Below are positions 49,724 through 58,376 of a stretch of 64,000 nucleotides of DNA, one piece after another; the stretch's first letter is position 1, and each line of letters starts with the position of its first letter. The notes under the pieces were generated by a model. That model was not told the origin of the DNA. It was given only the letters and a program-made list of their open reading frames with translations, and ran no database searches. A program made the translations under genes and the position numbers. Source of the stretch: DATAEE01 sp963725145. Its GTDB lineage: Bacteria > Acidobacteriota > Vicinamibacteria > Vicinamibacterales > 2-12-FULL-66-21. The stretch lies in NCBI GenBank assembly GCA_963725145.1, contig CAVRXL010000013.1, forward strand, positions 248,001 through 312,000. The letters run 5' to 3'.

Positions 49724-51213
49724 GACTGGGCCTCGGGCCTCGGGGTTCGGGCCTCGGGCGTGCCTGGAGCCTCGGACCTCGCTCGGTTCACCGTGCAGTC
49801 CAGCTCACCCTGATTCAGCTTCACGCGAACCGCCTCACCGATCGCGACCTCCGAGGCTCGGCGCAGGATGCGCGTTTTGTCGGCATTCCAGCACACCGCA
49901 TAGCCTCGGGCGAGGACCGCAAGCGGGCTGAGATTCTCGAGGCGGCCCGCGAGCGCGCGGAAGCGGCCGTCCGCGCGATGCCGCGCGTCGGCCGCCGAGA
50001 GCGAGAGCCGGCGCTCGGCGCGGGCGAGCCGGGCCCGGACGTCGGCGAGGGCGCGGCGGACGTCGCGCGCTTCGAGCCGCCGTTCGAGCGCGCCGACCTC
50101 GCGCATGCGCCGCTGGACGCCGCCCGCCGCTGCGCGGCCGAGCGCATGCGTCAACTCGGCCACGTGGCGGCCCGCGAGCGCGACGCGCGACGGCACCCGC
50201 TGCAACCCTCGGCTGCCCTCCAGCGCGTGCACCCGCGATCGCCGCGCGTCGAGCGCCCTCCCGATGGCAAGGTCGAGCCGGCCGCGCAGTCGATCGATCC
50301 CGGCGACGAACTCATCCCGCCGCGCGACGACCATCTCGGCCGCCGCCGACGGCGTCGGCGCTCTCAGGTCCGCGACGAAGTCGGCGATCGTCACATCGGT
50401 CTCGTGTCCGACGGCGGAGATGATCGGCACGGGTGACGCCGCGATCGCGCGGGCGACGCGCTCGTCGTTGAACGCCCAGAGGTCCTCGGCCGATCCGCCC
50501 CCGCGGCCGACGATGACGACGTCGACGCCGGCGACGCGGCCGATCTCCGCGATCGCGTACTTGATCTCCACGGCCGCTCCCTCGCCCTGCACGCGCGTCG
50601 GCCGCACGACGAGGTGGGCGTTCGGATACCGGCGCCGCAGCACCTTGACGATGTCGCGCAGCGCGGCGCCGTCGATCGACGTCACGATGCCGATCCGGCG
50701 CGGCAGCAGCGGGAGCGGACGCTTTCGCGCCGCCTCGAACAGGCCCTCCGCCGCGAGCCGCTTCTTGAGCTGCTCGAACGCGAGCTGACGCGCGCCATAC
50801 CCCTGCGGCTCGAGGTGTTCGGTGACGAACTGGTACTCGCCCTTCGCGTCATACACGCTGACCCGCCCGCGCGCGATGACCTTCAGGCCATCCTCCGGCG
50901 TGAAGGTCAGGTACCGCAGCGCGGACCGATACATGAACCCTCGAATCTGCGCCGACGAGTCCTTCAGCGTGAAGTACAGGTGTCCGGAGCTCGCCCAGAT
51001 CTTGCAGTTCGAGAGCTCCCCCTCGACGTAGACCTCGACGAACCGGGTCTCGAGCGCCTGACGGATCGCCAGCGTGAGCTCGCTGACGCTCAGGATCTCG
51101 CGGGGCCGAGAGGCATCCGCGTTGCCGACGGGGGACGTCCCTGTACCGCGGGCCTGAGAGGCCCGCGCTCCCTCGTCTTCGTCCTCGAACGGCACATCGA
51201 ACAGATCGCTCAT
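49720..51213 (-). CDS. xseA: Exodeoxyribonuclease VII large subunit
   Basis: A 497-residue nuclease subunit with an N-terminal OB-fold (VEGELSNCKIWASSGHLYFT) and the core EVVIVGRGGGS-like stretch (VDVVIVGRGGGSAEDLWAFN) plus VGHETDVTIADFVAD. Both ends carry repeat-derived sequence: an N-terminal insert at 51144-51171 (about residues 15-23, encoding ARASQARGTG) and a C-terminal tail from 49727-49795 (EARTPRPEAQS). Confidence 0.95.
   Translation of the reverse strand: MSDLFDVPFEDEDEGARASQARGTGTSPVGNADASRPREILSVSELTLAIRQALETRFVEVYVEGELSNCKIWASSGHLYFTLKDSSAQIRGFMYRSALRYLTFTPEDGLKVIARGRVSVYDAKGEYQFVTEHLEPQGYGARQLAFEQLKKRLAAEGLFEAARKRPLPLLPRRIGIVTSIDGAALRDIVKVLRRRYPNAHLVVRPTRVQGEGAAVEIKYAIAEIGRVAGVDVVIVGRGGGSAEDLWAFNDERVARAIAASPVPIISAVGHETDVTIADFVADLRAPTPSAAAEMVVARRDEFVAGIDRLRGRLDLAIGRALDARRSRVHALEGSRGLQRVPSRVALAGRHVAELTHALGRAAAGGVQRRMREVGALERRLEARDVRRALADVRARLARAERRLSLSAADARHRADGRFRALAGRLENLSPLAVLARGYAVCWNADKTRILRRASEVAIGEAVRVKLNQGELDCTVNRARSEAPGTPEARTPRPEAQS
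49727..49795. repeat. GGGCCTCGGG-type repeat at the xseA 3' end
   Basis: Repeated GGGCCTCGGGCCTCGGGGTTC-like units encode the last ~20 residues of XseA. Resembles the GGGGCTT family in style but with a CTCGGG unit. Confidence 0.7.
51144..51171. repeat. Palindromic GCGGGCCTGAGAGGCCCGC repeat inside xseA 5' end
   Basis: GCGGGCCT-GAG-AGGCCCGC palindrome with a TACC flank, read in frame near the XseA N-terminus. The same stem-flank design occurs at 59312-59395. Confidence 0.75.
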
Positions 51214-52058
51214 CGCGAGCCCACGGGCCGGACGCCGCCGGTCTCTTGACGCCGGGACGAGAGCGCTTCCAGTTCCTGGTCCGACAGGCTGATCCGATCG
51301 ATCGCGCTGGCGCGGCCCGTCGCGGGGTCCGCGGTCACGACGACGGCGTTCAGCCTCGGGTTGCCGGTCGCGACCTCGAACTTGGCCGGCAGCCCGGTGA
51401 CGAACTTCCCGAGCGCCGCGGCCGTGTCAATCCCGATGATCGAATCGTGCGGGCCGGTCATCCCGACGTCGGTGATGTAGGCGGTTCCTCGAGGCAGCAC
51501 GCGCGCATCGGCGGTCTGCACGTGCGTGTGCGTGCCGAGGACGGCGGTGGCGCGGCCGTCGAGATGCCAGCCCATCGCGATCTTTTCGGACGTCGCCTCG
51601 GCGTGCATGTCCACGATCACCACACGCGTCTCGGCGCGCAGCGCTTCGATCTCCTTCAGCACGACGGCAAACGGGTCGTCGAGCGGCGCCATGAACACGC
51701 GGCCCATGATGTTGACGACACCGACGGCCTCCCCCCGGCGCGTGCGGTATACGCCGCGTCCGCGGCCTGGCACGCCGGCGGGGAAGTTGGCGGGACGCAG
51801 CAATCGAGGCTCGCCGCCGATGTACTCCTGGACCTCCTTCTTGTCCCAGATGTGGTTGCCGGAGGTCATCGCGTCGACGCCGTACTCGTACAGCGTCTTC
51901 GCGATATCCGGCGTCACGCCGAAGCCGGCGGCGGAGTTCTCGCCGTTCGCGAGCACGAGGTCGATGTCGTGGGCCTCGACGAGCGCCGCGAGGCCGCGCC
52001 GGAGCAATTCCCGGCCCGGCTTGCCCATGATGTCGCCGATGAACAGAATCCGGGTCAT
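51210..52058 (-). CDS. YmdB-family metallophosphoesterase (2',3'-cyclic phosphodiesterase)
   Basis: A 282-residue phosphodiesterase of the TIGR00282 family: RILFIGDIMGKPGRELL, then ANGENSAAGFGVTP, TSGNHIWDKKEV and a late GTHTHVQTADARVLP supply the two-metal site. In Bacillus YmdB hydrolyses cyclic nucleotides and affects biofilm. Overlaps xseA and the small heat-shock gene by four bases. Confidence 0.92.
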   Translation of the reverse strand: MTRILFIGDIMGKPGRELLRRGLAALVEAHDIDLVLANGENSAAGFGVTPDIAKTLYEYGVDAMTSGNHIWDKKEVQEYIGGEPRLLRPANFPAGVPGRGRGVYRTRRGEAVGVVNIMGRVFMAPLDDPFAVVLKEIEALRAETRVVIVDMHAEATSEKIAMGWHLDGRATAVLGTHTHVQTADARVLPRGTAYITDVGMTGPHDSIIGIDTAAALGKFVTGLPAKFEVATGNPRLNAVVVTADPATGRASAIDRISLSDQELEALSSRRQETGGVRPVGSR

Positions 52059-52483
52059 TTCGCGACGATTCGAATGCGAATCGGGGCGCCGCGGCGGTCG
52101 TCGACGCGCGGAATCCGCACGCGAAGCGCGCCGGCGTCAATCGTCGCCTCGGCGCGCGTCGCGTCTACGGGGCCGGTGAGCCGGACCGCGCGCGCAAAGC
52201 GGCCGAAGCTGCGTTCGGCGAGATGGAAACGCGCCGCTTCCTTGGCAGCGGCGCAGGTCGGCGGCGGCTTTTCGCCCGCCACGACGAGCACGCCGTCCTT
52301 CACGAGCGCCTGCACGCCGTCCGGGGGGACGCCGGGCAAGTCGACCACGACGACGAGGGCATCGTCGAGCTCGTAGAGATCCAGCGGCGGGACGCACTCG
52401 CCCGCGGGCGTTGCGTTGCCGCGATCCAGCTCGTCGAAGACGCGACGGATCGCCGCCGAGAGGCTGGCGGAATGCGGAAACAT
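52055..52483 (-). CDS. Small heat-shock protein, Hsp20/alpha-crystallin family
   Basis: A 142-residue chaperone with a partial N-terminus (FPHSASLSAAIRRVFDELDR) and an alpha-crystallin domain (PPLDLYELDDALVVVVDLPG to LAERSFGRFARAVRLTGPVD), ending with VRIPRVD. Divergent from the omega-like gene with 36 bases between starts. Last gene upstream in the tlyA-ispA-xseBA-ymdB run. Confidence 0.88.
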   Translation of the reverse strand: MFPHSASLSAAIRRVFDELDRGNATPAGECVPPLDLYELDDALVVVVDLPGVPPDGVQALVKDGVLVVAGEKPPPTCAAAKEAARFHLAERSFGRFARAVRLTGPVDATRAEATIDAGALRVRIPRVDDRRGAPIRIRIVAK

Positions 52484-52519
52484 GCGTCCTGCACGTTATC
52501 TTACGGTATCCTGTCGGGC

Positions 52520-52807
52520 ATGGCGAACGTCGACGAGCCGCAATCAGAGGGGCCAGCCGCCAGTCCGGGCCGTGCGATCCCGCTCGAGAGCCGGTTTCTG
52601 TTCGTCGACGTTGCGGCGCAGCGCGCGAAGCAGCTCCGTCGGGGTGCGTTGCCGCGATTGCCGGGGTTGACGTTGCCGCCGCCCGGGACCGCGCGACCGG
52701 ATTACGGCCACAAGCTCGAACGGCTGGCCATGGACGAAGTCCGTCAGGGGTTCATCGACTACACGCTGCCGCCGACGCCGGTTCCGCGCGGCGGGGGCGC
52801 CGCATGA
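52520..52807 (+). CDS. rpoZ: RNA polymerase omega subunit-like protein
   Basis: A 95-residue protein with the omega core IPLESRFLFVDVAAQRAKQL and a closing strand HKLERLAMDEVRQGFIDY. A Pro/Leu-rich linker (LPRLPGLTLPPPG) between them is longer than usual, so it is a divergent omega. The ATG is preceded by a short upstream region with TATCCTG. It overlaps the next gene (ATGA). Confidence 0.65.
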   Translation: MANVDEPQSEGPAASPGRAIPLESRFLFVDVAAQRAKQLRRGALPRLPGLTLPPPGTARPDYGHKLERLAMDEVRQGFIDYTLPPTPVPRGGGAA

Positions 52808-53091
52808 CGTTGGCCGAGCTGCAGTCGCTCGCCTGGACGCTCGGCATCGGATTCTTAACGGGGCTCGGCGCGTCGACGGTCTTTCTGCTGGTGCTTTTCA
52901 TCGGCTTCTGCGTGCTGCTCGGCTTCCCCAAGCTGCGCCCTGGCGGGCGCCAGTCGCGCGTCATCCGAAGCCTCGACGAGATCATCGGCGGACAGCCGAC
53001 GCAGTACCTCCCGTCCGATTCCCCGCGGGGGCCGGTCGACCAGCTCCACACCCCGGAACTCGCCGAGGCGGCCGCGCGTAAATCTCGGTAA
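52804..53091 (+). CDS. Small membrane protein of unknown function
   Basis: A 95-residue protein with one strong membrane helix (STVFLLVLFIGFCVLLGFP) and a hydrophilic C-terminal half. Coupled to the omega-like gene by ATGA overlap. No family recognised. Confidence 0.65.
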   Translation: MTLAELQSLAWTLGIGFLTGLGASTVFLLVLFIGFCVLLGFPKLRPGGRQSRVIRSLDEIIGGQPTQYLPSDSPRGPVDQLHTPELAEAAARKSR

Positions 53092-53100
53092 GGAGTCCAT

Positions 53101-53451
53101 ATGCTCGAAGTCGGGGCGCTCGTGTTTGTCCTGATGTTCGTGCTGGCGGCGGTCGTAGCGATCGCCTGCGTGGCGTTCTTCGTCCGGGCAATCGTGTGGC
53201 TCGTGCTGCTGCCGATCAAGCTGCTGTTCTGGGTGTTGTTCCTGCCGTTTCTGCTCCTCAAGCTGCTCCTCGGCGCCATCGTCGGGATCGTTCTTGCGCC
53301 CGTCTTCGTGGTCTTCGGTCTCCTCGTCGCGCTGACGGCCGGCGTTGCGCTGCTCATTCCGCTGGCGCCGCTGCTGGTGATCATCGCGGCGTTGTTCTGG
53401 CTGATGAAGAAGGACCGGCCGGCCACGACGCTCCCCGCACGCACGGTTTGA
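53101..53451 (+). CDS. Membrane protein of unknown function, several helices
   Basis: A 116-residue, very hydrophobic protein with about four helices (for example ALVFVLMFVLAAVVAIACVA, GVALLIPLAPLLVIIAALFW) and a basic C-terminus. Start has AAGGAGTCCAT. Nine bases after the previous gene, so the three genes 52520-53451 form one unit. Family not recognised. Confidence 0.75.
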   Translation: MLEVGALVFVLMFVLAAVVAIACVAFFVRAIVWLVLLPIKLLFWVLFLPFLLLKLLLGAIVGIVLAPVFVVFGLLVALTAGVALLIPLAPLLVIIAALFWLMKKDRPATTLPARTV

Positions 53452-53470
53452 CGTGCTAGCATGCGGCGCT

Positions 53471-54298
53471 ATGCGCCGTATGCTGCTGTCAGTCGTTTTC
53501 GCCGCGTTCGTCGTCCTCTCTCCGTCCGCGCAGACCTATCGCATCCTCGTCACCAACGATGACGGCATTCGGGCGCCGGGGCTCCTGGCGCTCGCGCGTG
53601 CCATGACGGCGCTCGGCGAGGTCACGGTCGTCGCGCCGGTCGACAATCAAAGCGGCAAGGGGCACTCGCTGACGCTCCTCGAGCCGATCTTCGTCGACAA
53701 GATCACCCTCGAGGGGATTTCGACCGCCTACGCGGTGACGGCGACACCGGCCTCCTGCGTCAAGGTTGCGCTCGGCGCGCTGCTGGCGAGCAAGCCGGAT
53801 CTGGTCGTGTCGGGCATCAATCGCGGGCAGAACCTTGGCCGGGTGGGATATGTGTCGGGCACGGTCGGCGCCGCGCGCGAGGCGGCGCTGCAGGGCATCC
53901 CGGCGATCGCCGTGTCGCTCAAGATTGCCGAAGGCGCCACGGAGGTCTCGTATGCGGCAGCGGCGGCCGCGTCGCGGCAGATCGCCGAGTTGGTCAAGAC
54001 GGCGAATCTGCCATCTGGCGTCTTCCTCAACGTCAACGTTCCACCCGGCGCACCCGACGCGATCAAGGGTCTGCGGCTCGCGATGCAGAGCCCGCAGAAC
54101 GGCGTCGAACGGTTCATGGAGCATCAGCGGCCGCCTTCGAACCGCCGATATTTCTGGAATGTCTACGAAGATCCGAAGGGCGGCACCGAGACCGACGATG
54201 TGGGGGCGGTCGAACAAGGCTATGTGGCGGTCGTGCCGCTGCGGGCCAGCGAATTCGATCGCGACGCGTTCAATCAGCTCGGCAAGATCATCCGCTGA
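53471..54298 (+). CDS. surE: Exported SurE-type 5'/3'-nucleotidase
   Basis: A 275-residue protein of the SurE family, which dephosphorylates nucleoside monophosphates. The catalytic motif ILVTNDDGIRAPGL and SGINRGQNLGRVGYVSGTV are intact. Unlike the usual cytosolic enzyme it begins with a signal peptide (MLLSVVFAAFVVLSPSAQ) directly before the fold, so it acts outside the cytoplasm, perhaps scavenging nucleotides. The stop overlaps the convergent gatA by 11 bases. Confidence 0.9.
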   Translation: MRRMLLSVVFAAFVVLSPSAQTYRILVTNDDGIRAPGLLALARAMTALGEVTVVAPVDNQSGKGHSLTLLEPIFVDKITLEGISTAYAVTATPASCVKVALGALLASKPDLVVSGINRGQNLGRVGYVSGTVGAAREAALQGIPAIAVSLKIAEGATEVSYAAAAAASRQIAELVKTANLPSGVFLNVNVPPGAPDAIKGLRLAMQSPQNGVERFMEHQRPPSNRRYFWNVYEDPKGGTETDDVGAVEQGYVAVVPLRASEFDRDAFNQLGKIIR

Positions 54299-55757
54299 CG
54301 GGCGGCATCGCCTTCCACCAGTCCGATTCTCGTTCGTACGCATGCGCGATGCGGAAGATGGTGGCCTCGTCGAACTGTCGGCCGACGAGCTGCAGGCCGA
54401 CCGGCAGACGGTCCGCGAACCCGCACGGCACGCTGATCGCGGGCAGGCCGGCGAGCGGCGCGCTGACCGTGAACACGTCCGCCAGATACATCTTGAGCGG
54501 ATCGGCGGTGCGCTCGCCGAAACGGAACGCGGGCGTCGGGCTCGTCGGGAGCGCGACGACATCGGCGGACGCCAGCGCGCGGTCGAAGTCCTGCCGGATC
54601 AACGTGCGCACCTGCTGGGCCTTGAGATAGTACGCGTCGTAGTAGCCCGCGCTGAGCACGTAGGTGCCGAGCATGATCCGCCGCTTCACTTCCGGGCCGA
54701 AGCCGGCCTGCCGCGTCCGTTCGTACATCGTGGCCAGCGTATCCGCGGCGTCGAGCGGCGCACGCACCCCATACCGGACGCCGTCGTACCGGGCGAGGTT
54801 CGAGCTCGCCTCCGCGGTCGCGATCAAGTAGTAGATGGCGATCGCGTGACGGCTGTGGGGCAGCTCCACATCCACTATCCTCGCCCCGCGCGACGCGAGC
54901 GCTTCAACCGCTCGATCGAACGCCTGGCGCACGCCCTCATCCACTCCGTCGTCCAGGAGCCCTCTCGGAATCGCGATGCTCGTGCCGTGGAGCGCTCTGT
55001 CCCCGTCGAGCGCGGCAGCGTAGTCGGCGACCGGCGCTTCCGCCGCCGTGGCATCGCACGGGTCCGGTCCGGCGATCGCGTGCAGCACGAGCGCGGCGTC
55101 CTCGACGGTCCGCGCGATCGGACCGATCTGATCGAGCGACGAGGCGAAGGCGATCAGGCCGTAACGTGAGACGCGTCCCCACGTCGGTTTGAGGCCCGTC
55201 ACGCCGCACAAGGCCGCCGGCTGGCGGATCGACCCGCCCGTATCCGAGCCCAGCGCGACCGGGACCATCCCGGCGGCGACCGCGGCCGCCGATCCGCCGC
55301 TCGATCCGCCCGGGATGCGATCGAGCGCCCAGGGATTCTTCACCGGGCCGTACGCAGAGTTTTCCGTCGACGAGCCCATCGCAAACTCGTCGCATCTGGT
55401 TTTGCCGACGACGACCGCGCCGGCCCGCTCCAGCCGCGCGACGACCGTCGCGTCGTACGGTGGCTTGTAGCCCTCGAGGACCCGCGACCCGGCGGTCGTC
55501 GTGACGCCGCGTGTGCAGAGGTTGTCTTTGAGCGCGATCGGCACGCCGGCGAGCGGCAGCGTGGCGAGCGCGGCGCGGTCACGGTCGAGCATCCGTGCCC
55601 TGTCGAGCGCGCGCTCGGGCGTAACGGTCTGGAAGGCGTCGAGCGACGGATCGACGCGCGCGATGCGATCGAGCGCCGCCTGACACGCGTCAACCGCGCT
55701 CAGCCGGCCAGCCGCCACCTCGTCGCGGATTTGGCGCGCGCTTCGTGGCGGCGTCAT
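54288..55757 (-). CDS. gatA: Asp/Glu-tRNA amidotransferase subunit A
   Basis: A 489-residue amidase subunit. Ser-cis-Ser-Lys triad motifs are visible: GVPIALKDNLCT (Lys) and PGGSSGGSAAAVAAGMVPVA (Ser region), with GSDTGGSIRQPAAL containing the catalytic nucleophile serine. The start overlaps the gatC stop by four bases, so A follows C. gatB is not in this window. Confidence 0.96.
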   Translation of the reverse strand: MTPPRSARQIRDEVAAGRLSAVDACQAALDRIARVDPSLDAFQTVTPERALDRARMLDRDRAALATLPLAGVPIALKDNLCTRGVTTTAGSRVLEGYKPPYDATVVARLERAGAVVVGKTRCDEFAMGSSTENSAYGPVKNPWALDRIPGGSSGGSAAAVAAGMVPVALGSDTGGSIRQPAALCGVTGLKPTWGRVSRYGLIAFASSLDQIGPIARTVEDAALVLHAIAGPDPCDATAAEAPVADYAAALDGDRALHGTSIAIPRGLLDDGVDEGVRQAFDRAVEALASRGARIVDVELPHSRHAIAIYYLIATAEASSNLARYDGVRYGVRAPLDAADTLATMYERTRQAGFGPEVKRRIMLGTYVLSAGYYDAYYLKAQQVRTLIRQDFDRALASADVVALPTSPTPAFRFGERTADPLKMYLADVFTVSAPLAGLPAISVPCGFADRLPVGLQLVGRQFDEATIFRIAHAYERESDWWKAMPPVSG

Positions 55758-56047
55758 CCAATCACCTTTGGAACGCGGTAGAAGCCCGTCTCGAGCGCCG
55801 GATCGGGAGCGGCGGCGAGCGCTTCGTCGCGCGGAAGCGACGGGCGGCGCTCGTCCTCCCGGAGCGTCGGAGGCACGGCGAGCGCCTGGGCCGTGGGCGG
55901 GACGCCGGACGTATCGATGCCGAGCACCTCGTCTGCGTATCTCAGGATGTCCGCCAGCTGGCGTGCGAAGAGCTCTTTCTCCTCGGGGGTCAGCGCCAGA
56001 CGCGCGAGCGACGCGATCCGCTCGACATCCTCTTTTGTAAACGGCAT
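55754..56047 (-). CDS. gatC: Asp/Glu-tRNA amidotransferase subunit C
   Basis: A 97-residue subunit: MPFTKEDVERIASLARLALT and ELFARQLADILRYADEV, with a C-terminal PRDEALAAAPDP segment typical of GatC. Divergent from the MEMO gene (17 bases between starts). Confidence 0.94.
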   Translation of the reverse strand: MPFTKEDVERIASLARLALTPEEKELFARQLADILRYADEVLGIDTSGVPPTAQALAVPPTLREDERRPSLPRDEALAAAPDPALETGFYRVPKVIG

Positions 56048-56064
56048 CGGCGTATATTACCCGC

Positions 56065-56916
56065 ATGCCCGCGCCTCCCATCCGCCCGCCGGCGGTGGCC
56101 GGGACCTGGTATCCGGGCACGCGTGCCGCGCTCACGCGGGAAGTGGACGCGCTCGTCGCGGCGGCGGAAACGGCGGACCTGCCAACGGGGGCGCTCGTCG
56201 GGATCATCGCGCCGCACGCGGGCATGATGTTCTCGGGCGCCGTCGCCGCCCACGCCTACAAGGCCGCGGCCGGCGCGGCGGTGGAGGTCATCGCGCTCGT
56301 CGGTCCCTCCCACTTCGTCGGTTTCGACGGCGTCGCGATCTACGAGCGGGGGGCGTTCGACACCCCGTTGGGGCGCGCGCGCGTCGACGAGGCGGCCGCC
56401 GCCGCGCTGATCGCGGCGTCGCCGATCATCCGGCCGCATGCATCGGCGCACGCGCGCGAACACTCGCTCGAGATGCAGCTGCCATTTCTGCAGCGTGTTC
56501 TGCCCGAGGTGCCGATCGTTCCACTTGCGATCGGATTTCAGACGAGCGAAACGATTGCCGCCCTCGGGGAGGCGCTCGCGGCCGCGCTCGGCGATCGTCG
56601 CGCGCTGCTCGTCGCCAGCACGGACCTGTCCCACTATTTCGACTCGCCGACGGCGACCGCGCTGGACGCGCGTGTCGCCGACTACGTCGAGCGGTTCGAC
56701 GCCGACGGGCTGCTCGCCGAATTCGAGCGCTATCCCGAACACGAGCGCGGGCGGTACGTCGCGTGCGGCGGCGGCGCGGCAATCGCCGTCATGCGCGCGG
56801 CCCGCGCGCTCGGCGCCGCGACGGCGCGCGTGTTGAAGTACGCCAATTCCGGTGACATCTCCGGCGACCATTCCAACGTCGTCGGCTACCTGGCGGCCGG
56901 CTTGTGGAAGGCCTGA
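56065..56916 (+). CDS. MEMO-like protein (AmmeMemoRadiSam system protein B)
   Basis: A 283-residue protein of the MEMO1/extradiol-dioxygenase-like fold: PAVAGTWYPG, the metal-region histidine GIIAPHAGMMFSG, GPSHFVGFDGVAIY, and SADLSHYFD-like STDLSHYFDSP. It overlaps the AMMECR1 gene by 13 bases. Pairs of these two proteins with a radical SAM enzyme define a known but functionally unclear system; no radical SAM partner is seen here. Confidence 0.92.
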   Translation: MPAPPIRPPAVAGTWYPGTRAALTREVDALVAAAETADLPTGALVGIIAPHAGMMFSGAVAAHAYKAAAGAAVEVIALVGPSHFVGFDGVAIYERGAFDTPLGRARVDEAAAAALIAASPIIRPHASAHAREHSLEMQLPFLQRVLPEVPIVPLAIGFQTSETIAALGEALAAALGDRRALLVASTDLSHYFDSPTATALDARVADYVERFDADGLLAEFERYPEHERGRYVACGGGAAIAVMRAARALGAATARVLKYANSGDISGDHSNVVGYLAAGLWKA

Positions 56917-57500
56917 CCCTCGAGGCTGCGGACCGCCGCGCGCTGCTCGACATCGCGCGTGACGCGATCCGCGCGCGCGTCGCGCCAGCCACCGGCCGCG
57001 ACGTGATCGCCCCAGGCCCCACGCCCCAGGCCCCGGTCCCCAGGCCCCAGGCCCAAGGCCCGAACGATCCGCTGTCCCGTCCGTCCCCCGCCTTCGTCAC
57101 CCTTCGGCGCGGCGATCAGCTGCGTGGCTGCATCGGCCATCTGGAGGCGGACCGGCCGCTCGCCGACGTCGTGGCGCGCGCCGCGGTCGCGGCCGCGACG
57201 GAGGATCCGCGGTTTCCGCCCGTGACCGCGGCCGAGCTCGACGAGCTGGCGGTCGAGATCTCCGTGCTCGGTCCCATGCAGCTCGTGACCGATCCCATGA
57301 CGATCGAGGTCGGCCGCCACGGCCTGGTCGTCCATTCCGGCGCCAATCGAGGGCTGCTCTTGCCCCAGGTGGCGTCGGAGTGGGGGTGGGATCGTGAGAC
57401 CTTTCTCGAACAGCTCTGCATGAAAGCGGGACTGCCGCGGGGCGCGTGGCGCACGGCGGAGCTGTTCACCTTCGAAGCGGAAGTGTTCTCAGATCATTGA
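56904..57500 (+). CDS. AMMECR1-domain protein (AmmeMemoRadiSam system protein A)
   Basis: A 198-residue protein beginning at GTG inside memo. AMMECR1 motifs: SPAFVTLRRGDQLRGCIGHLEA with the conserved LRGCIG, and HGLVVHSGANRGLLLPQVASEWGW, then FLEQLCMKAGL. An in-frame repeat (57010-57062) inserts a Pro/Gln-rich segment of about 17 residues before the domain. Stop overlaps the convergent nfo gene by seven bases. Confidence 0.92.
   Translation: MEGLTLEAADRRALLDIARDAIRARVAPATGRDVIAPGPTPQAPVPRPQAQGPNDPLSRPSPAFVTLRRGDQLRGCIGHLEADRPLADVVARAAVAAATEDPRFPPVTAAELDELAVEISVLGPMQLVTDPMTIEVGRHGLVVHSGANRGLLLPQVASEWGWDRETFLEQLCMKAGLPRGAWRTAELFTFEAEVFSDH
57010..57062. repeat. CCCCAGGCC repeat inside the AMMECR1 gene
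   Basis: Six to seven CCCCAGGCC-like units in one orientation, encoding PGPTPQAPVPRPQAQGP. It is the right arm of the hairpin family seen at 33146, 36765 and 37217, here without the left arm and read in frame. Confidence 0.85.
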
Positions 57501-58360
57501 CGGAGCAGGCGCCGGAGAGTCCCCAGGTTCATCTCGTCCAGCGGATCGACCTGCCCCCGCGCCGTCGCGTCCTTCTGCTTCGGCGTTTCAATCACCATCG
57601 GCAATCGCGCGAAGCGGGGATCGTTGAGGATCCGCGCGAACGTCTCGGTGCCGAGGCAGCCCTGCCCGATGTGCTCGTGGCGGTCGACGCGGCTGCCGCA
57701 CGGCCTCTTCGAGTCATTGAGGTGGAACAACGCGAGCCGGTCGAGCCCGACGATGCGATCGAAGGCATCGAACGTCGTGCGATATCCGTCCGGGGTCGTG
57801 ATGTCGTAGCCGGCGGAGATGAGGTGGCACGTGTCGAGGCAGACGCCGACGCGCCGCGTCCGTCCGACGGCTCGGATGATGGCCGCCAGATGCTCGAATC
57901 GATGGCCGAGGTTCGTGCCCTGTCCCGCCGTGTGTTCGAGGAGGATGCGGACGCGCGACCGTTTCCTGGCCGCGAGGAGCCCGCGCAGCGCCTCCGCGAT
58001 GAGGTCAAGACCCTCATTCTCCGACGCGTGCGATCCCGGGTGCATGACGAGCCCGTCGAGGCCGAGCGCGTCGGCCCGATCGAGCTCCTCGCCGAGCGCC
58101 GCGACCGACTTCGTGCGCAACGCGGGATCGGCCGACGCGACGTTAATCAGATAGCTGTCGTGGGCGACGATCGGCGCGACGCGCGTCTCGCGCGCGCGCC
58201 GGCGAAACGCGTCGCGTTCCTCCGGCGGAATCTCGCGCGCGCGCCACTGGCCGACCGACTTCGTGAAAATCTGGAGCGCCTCGCACCTGGCCGCGACCGC
58301 CCGATCGATCGCGCGCGGCAGGCCGCCCGCGATTGAGAGATGCGCGCCGAGTCTGGGCAT
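57494..58360 (-). CDS. nfo: Endonuclease IV (AP endonuclease)
   Basis: A 288-residue zinc-dependent DNA repair enzyme. Motifs: LGAHLSIAGGLPRAID, MHPGSHAS (zinc His), LEHTAGQGTNLG (zinc Glu), VCLDTCHLISAGYD and HLNDSKRPCGSRVDRHEHIG with the remaining ligands. Cuts abasic sites in DNA. Confidence 0.96.
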   Translation of the reverse strand: MPRLGAHLSIAGGLPRAIDRAVAARCEALQIFTKSVGQWRAREIPPEERDAFRRRARETRVAPIVAHDSYLINVASADPALRTKSVAALGEELDRADALGLDGLVMHPGSHASENEGLDLIAEALRGLLAARKRSRVRILLEHTAGQGTNLGHRFEHLAAIIRAVGRTRRVGVCLDTCHLISAGYDITTPDGYRTTFDAFDRIVGLDRLALFHLNDSKRPCGSRVDRHEHIGQGCLGTETFARILNDPRFARLPMVIETPKQKDATARGQVDPLDEMNLGTLRRLLRQ

Positions 58361-58376
58361 CGTTTACCATGCTGGC

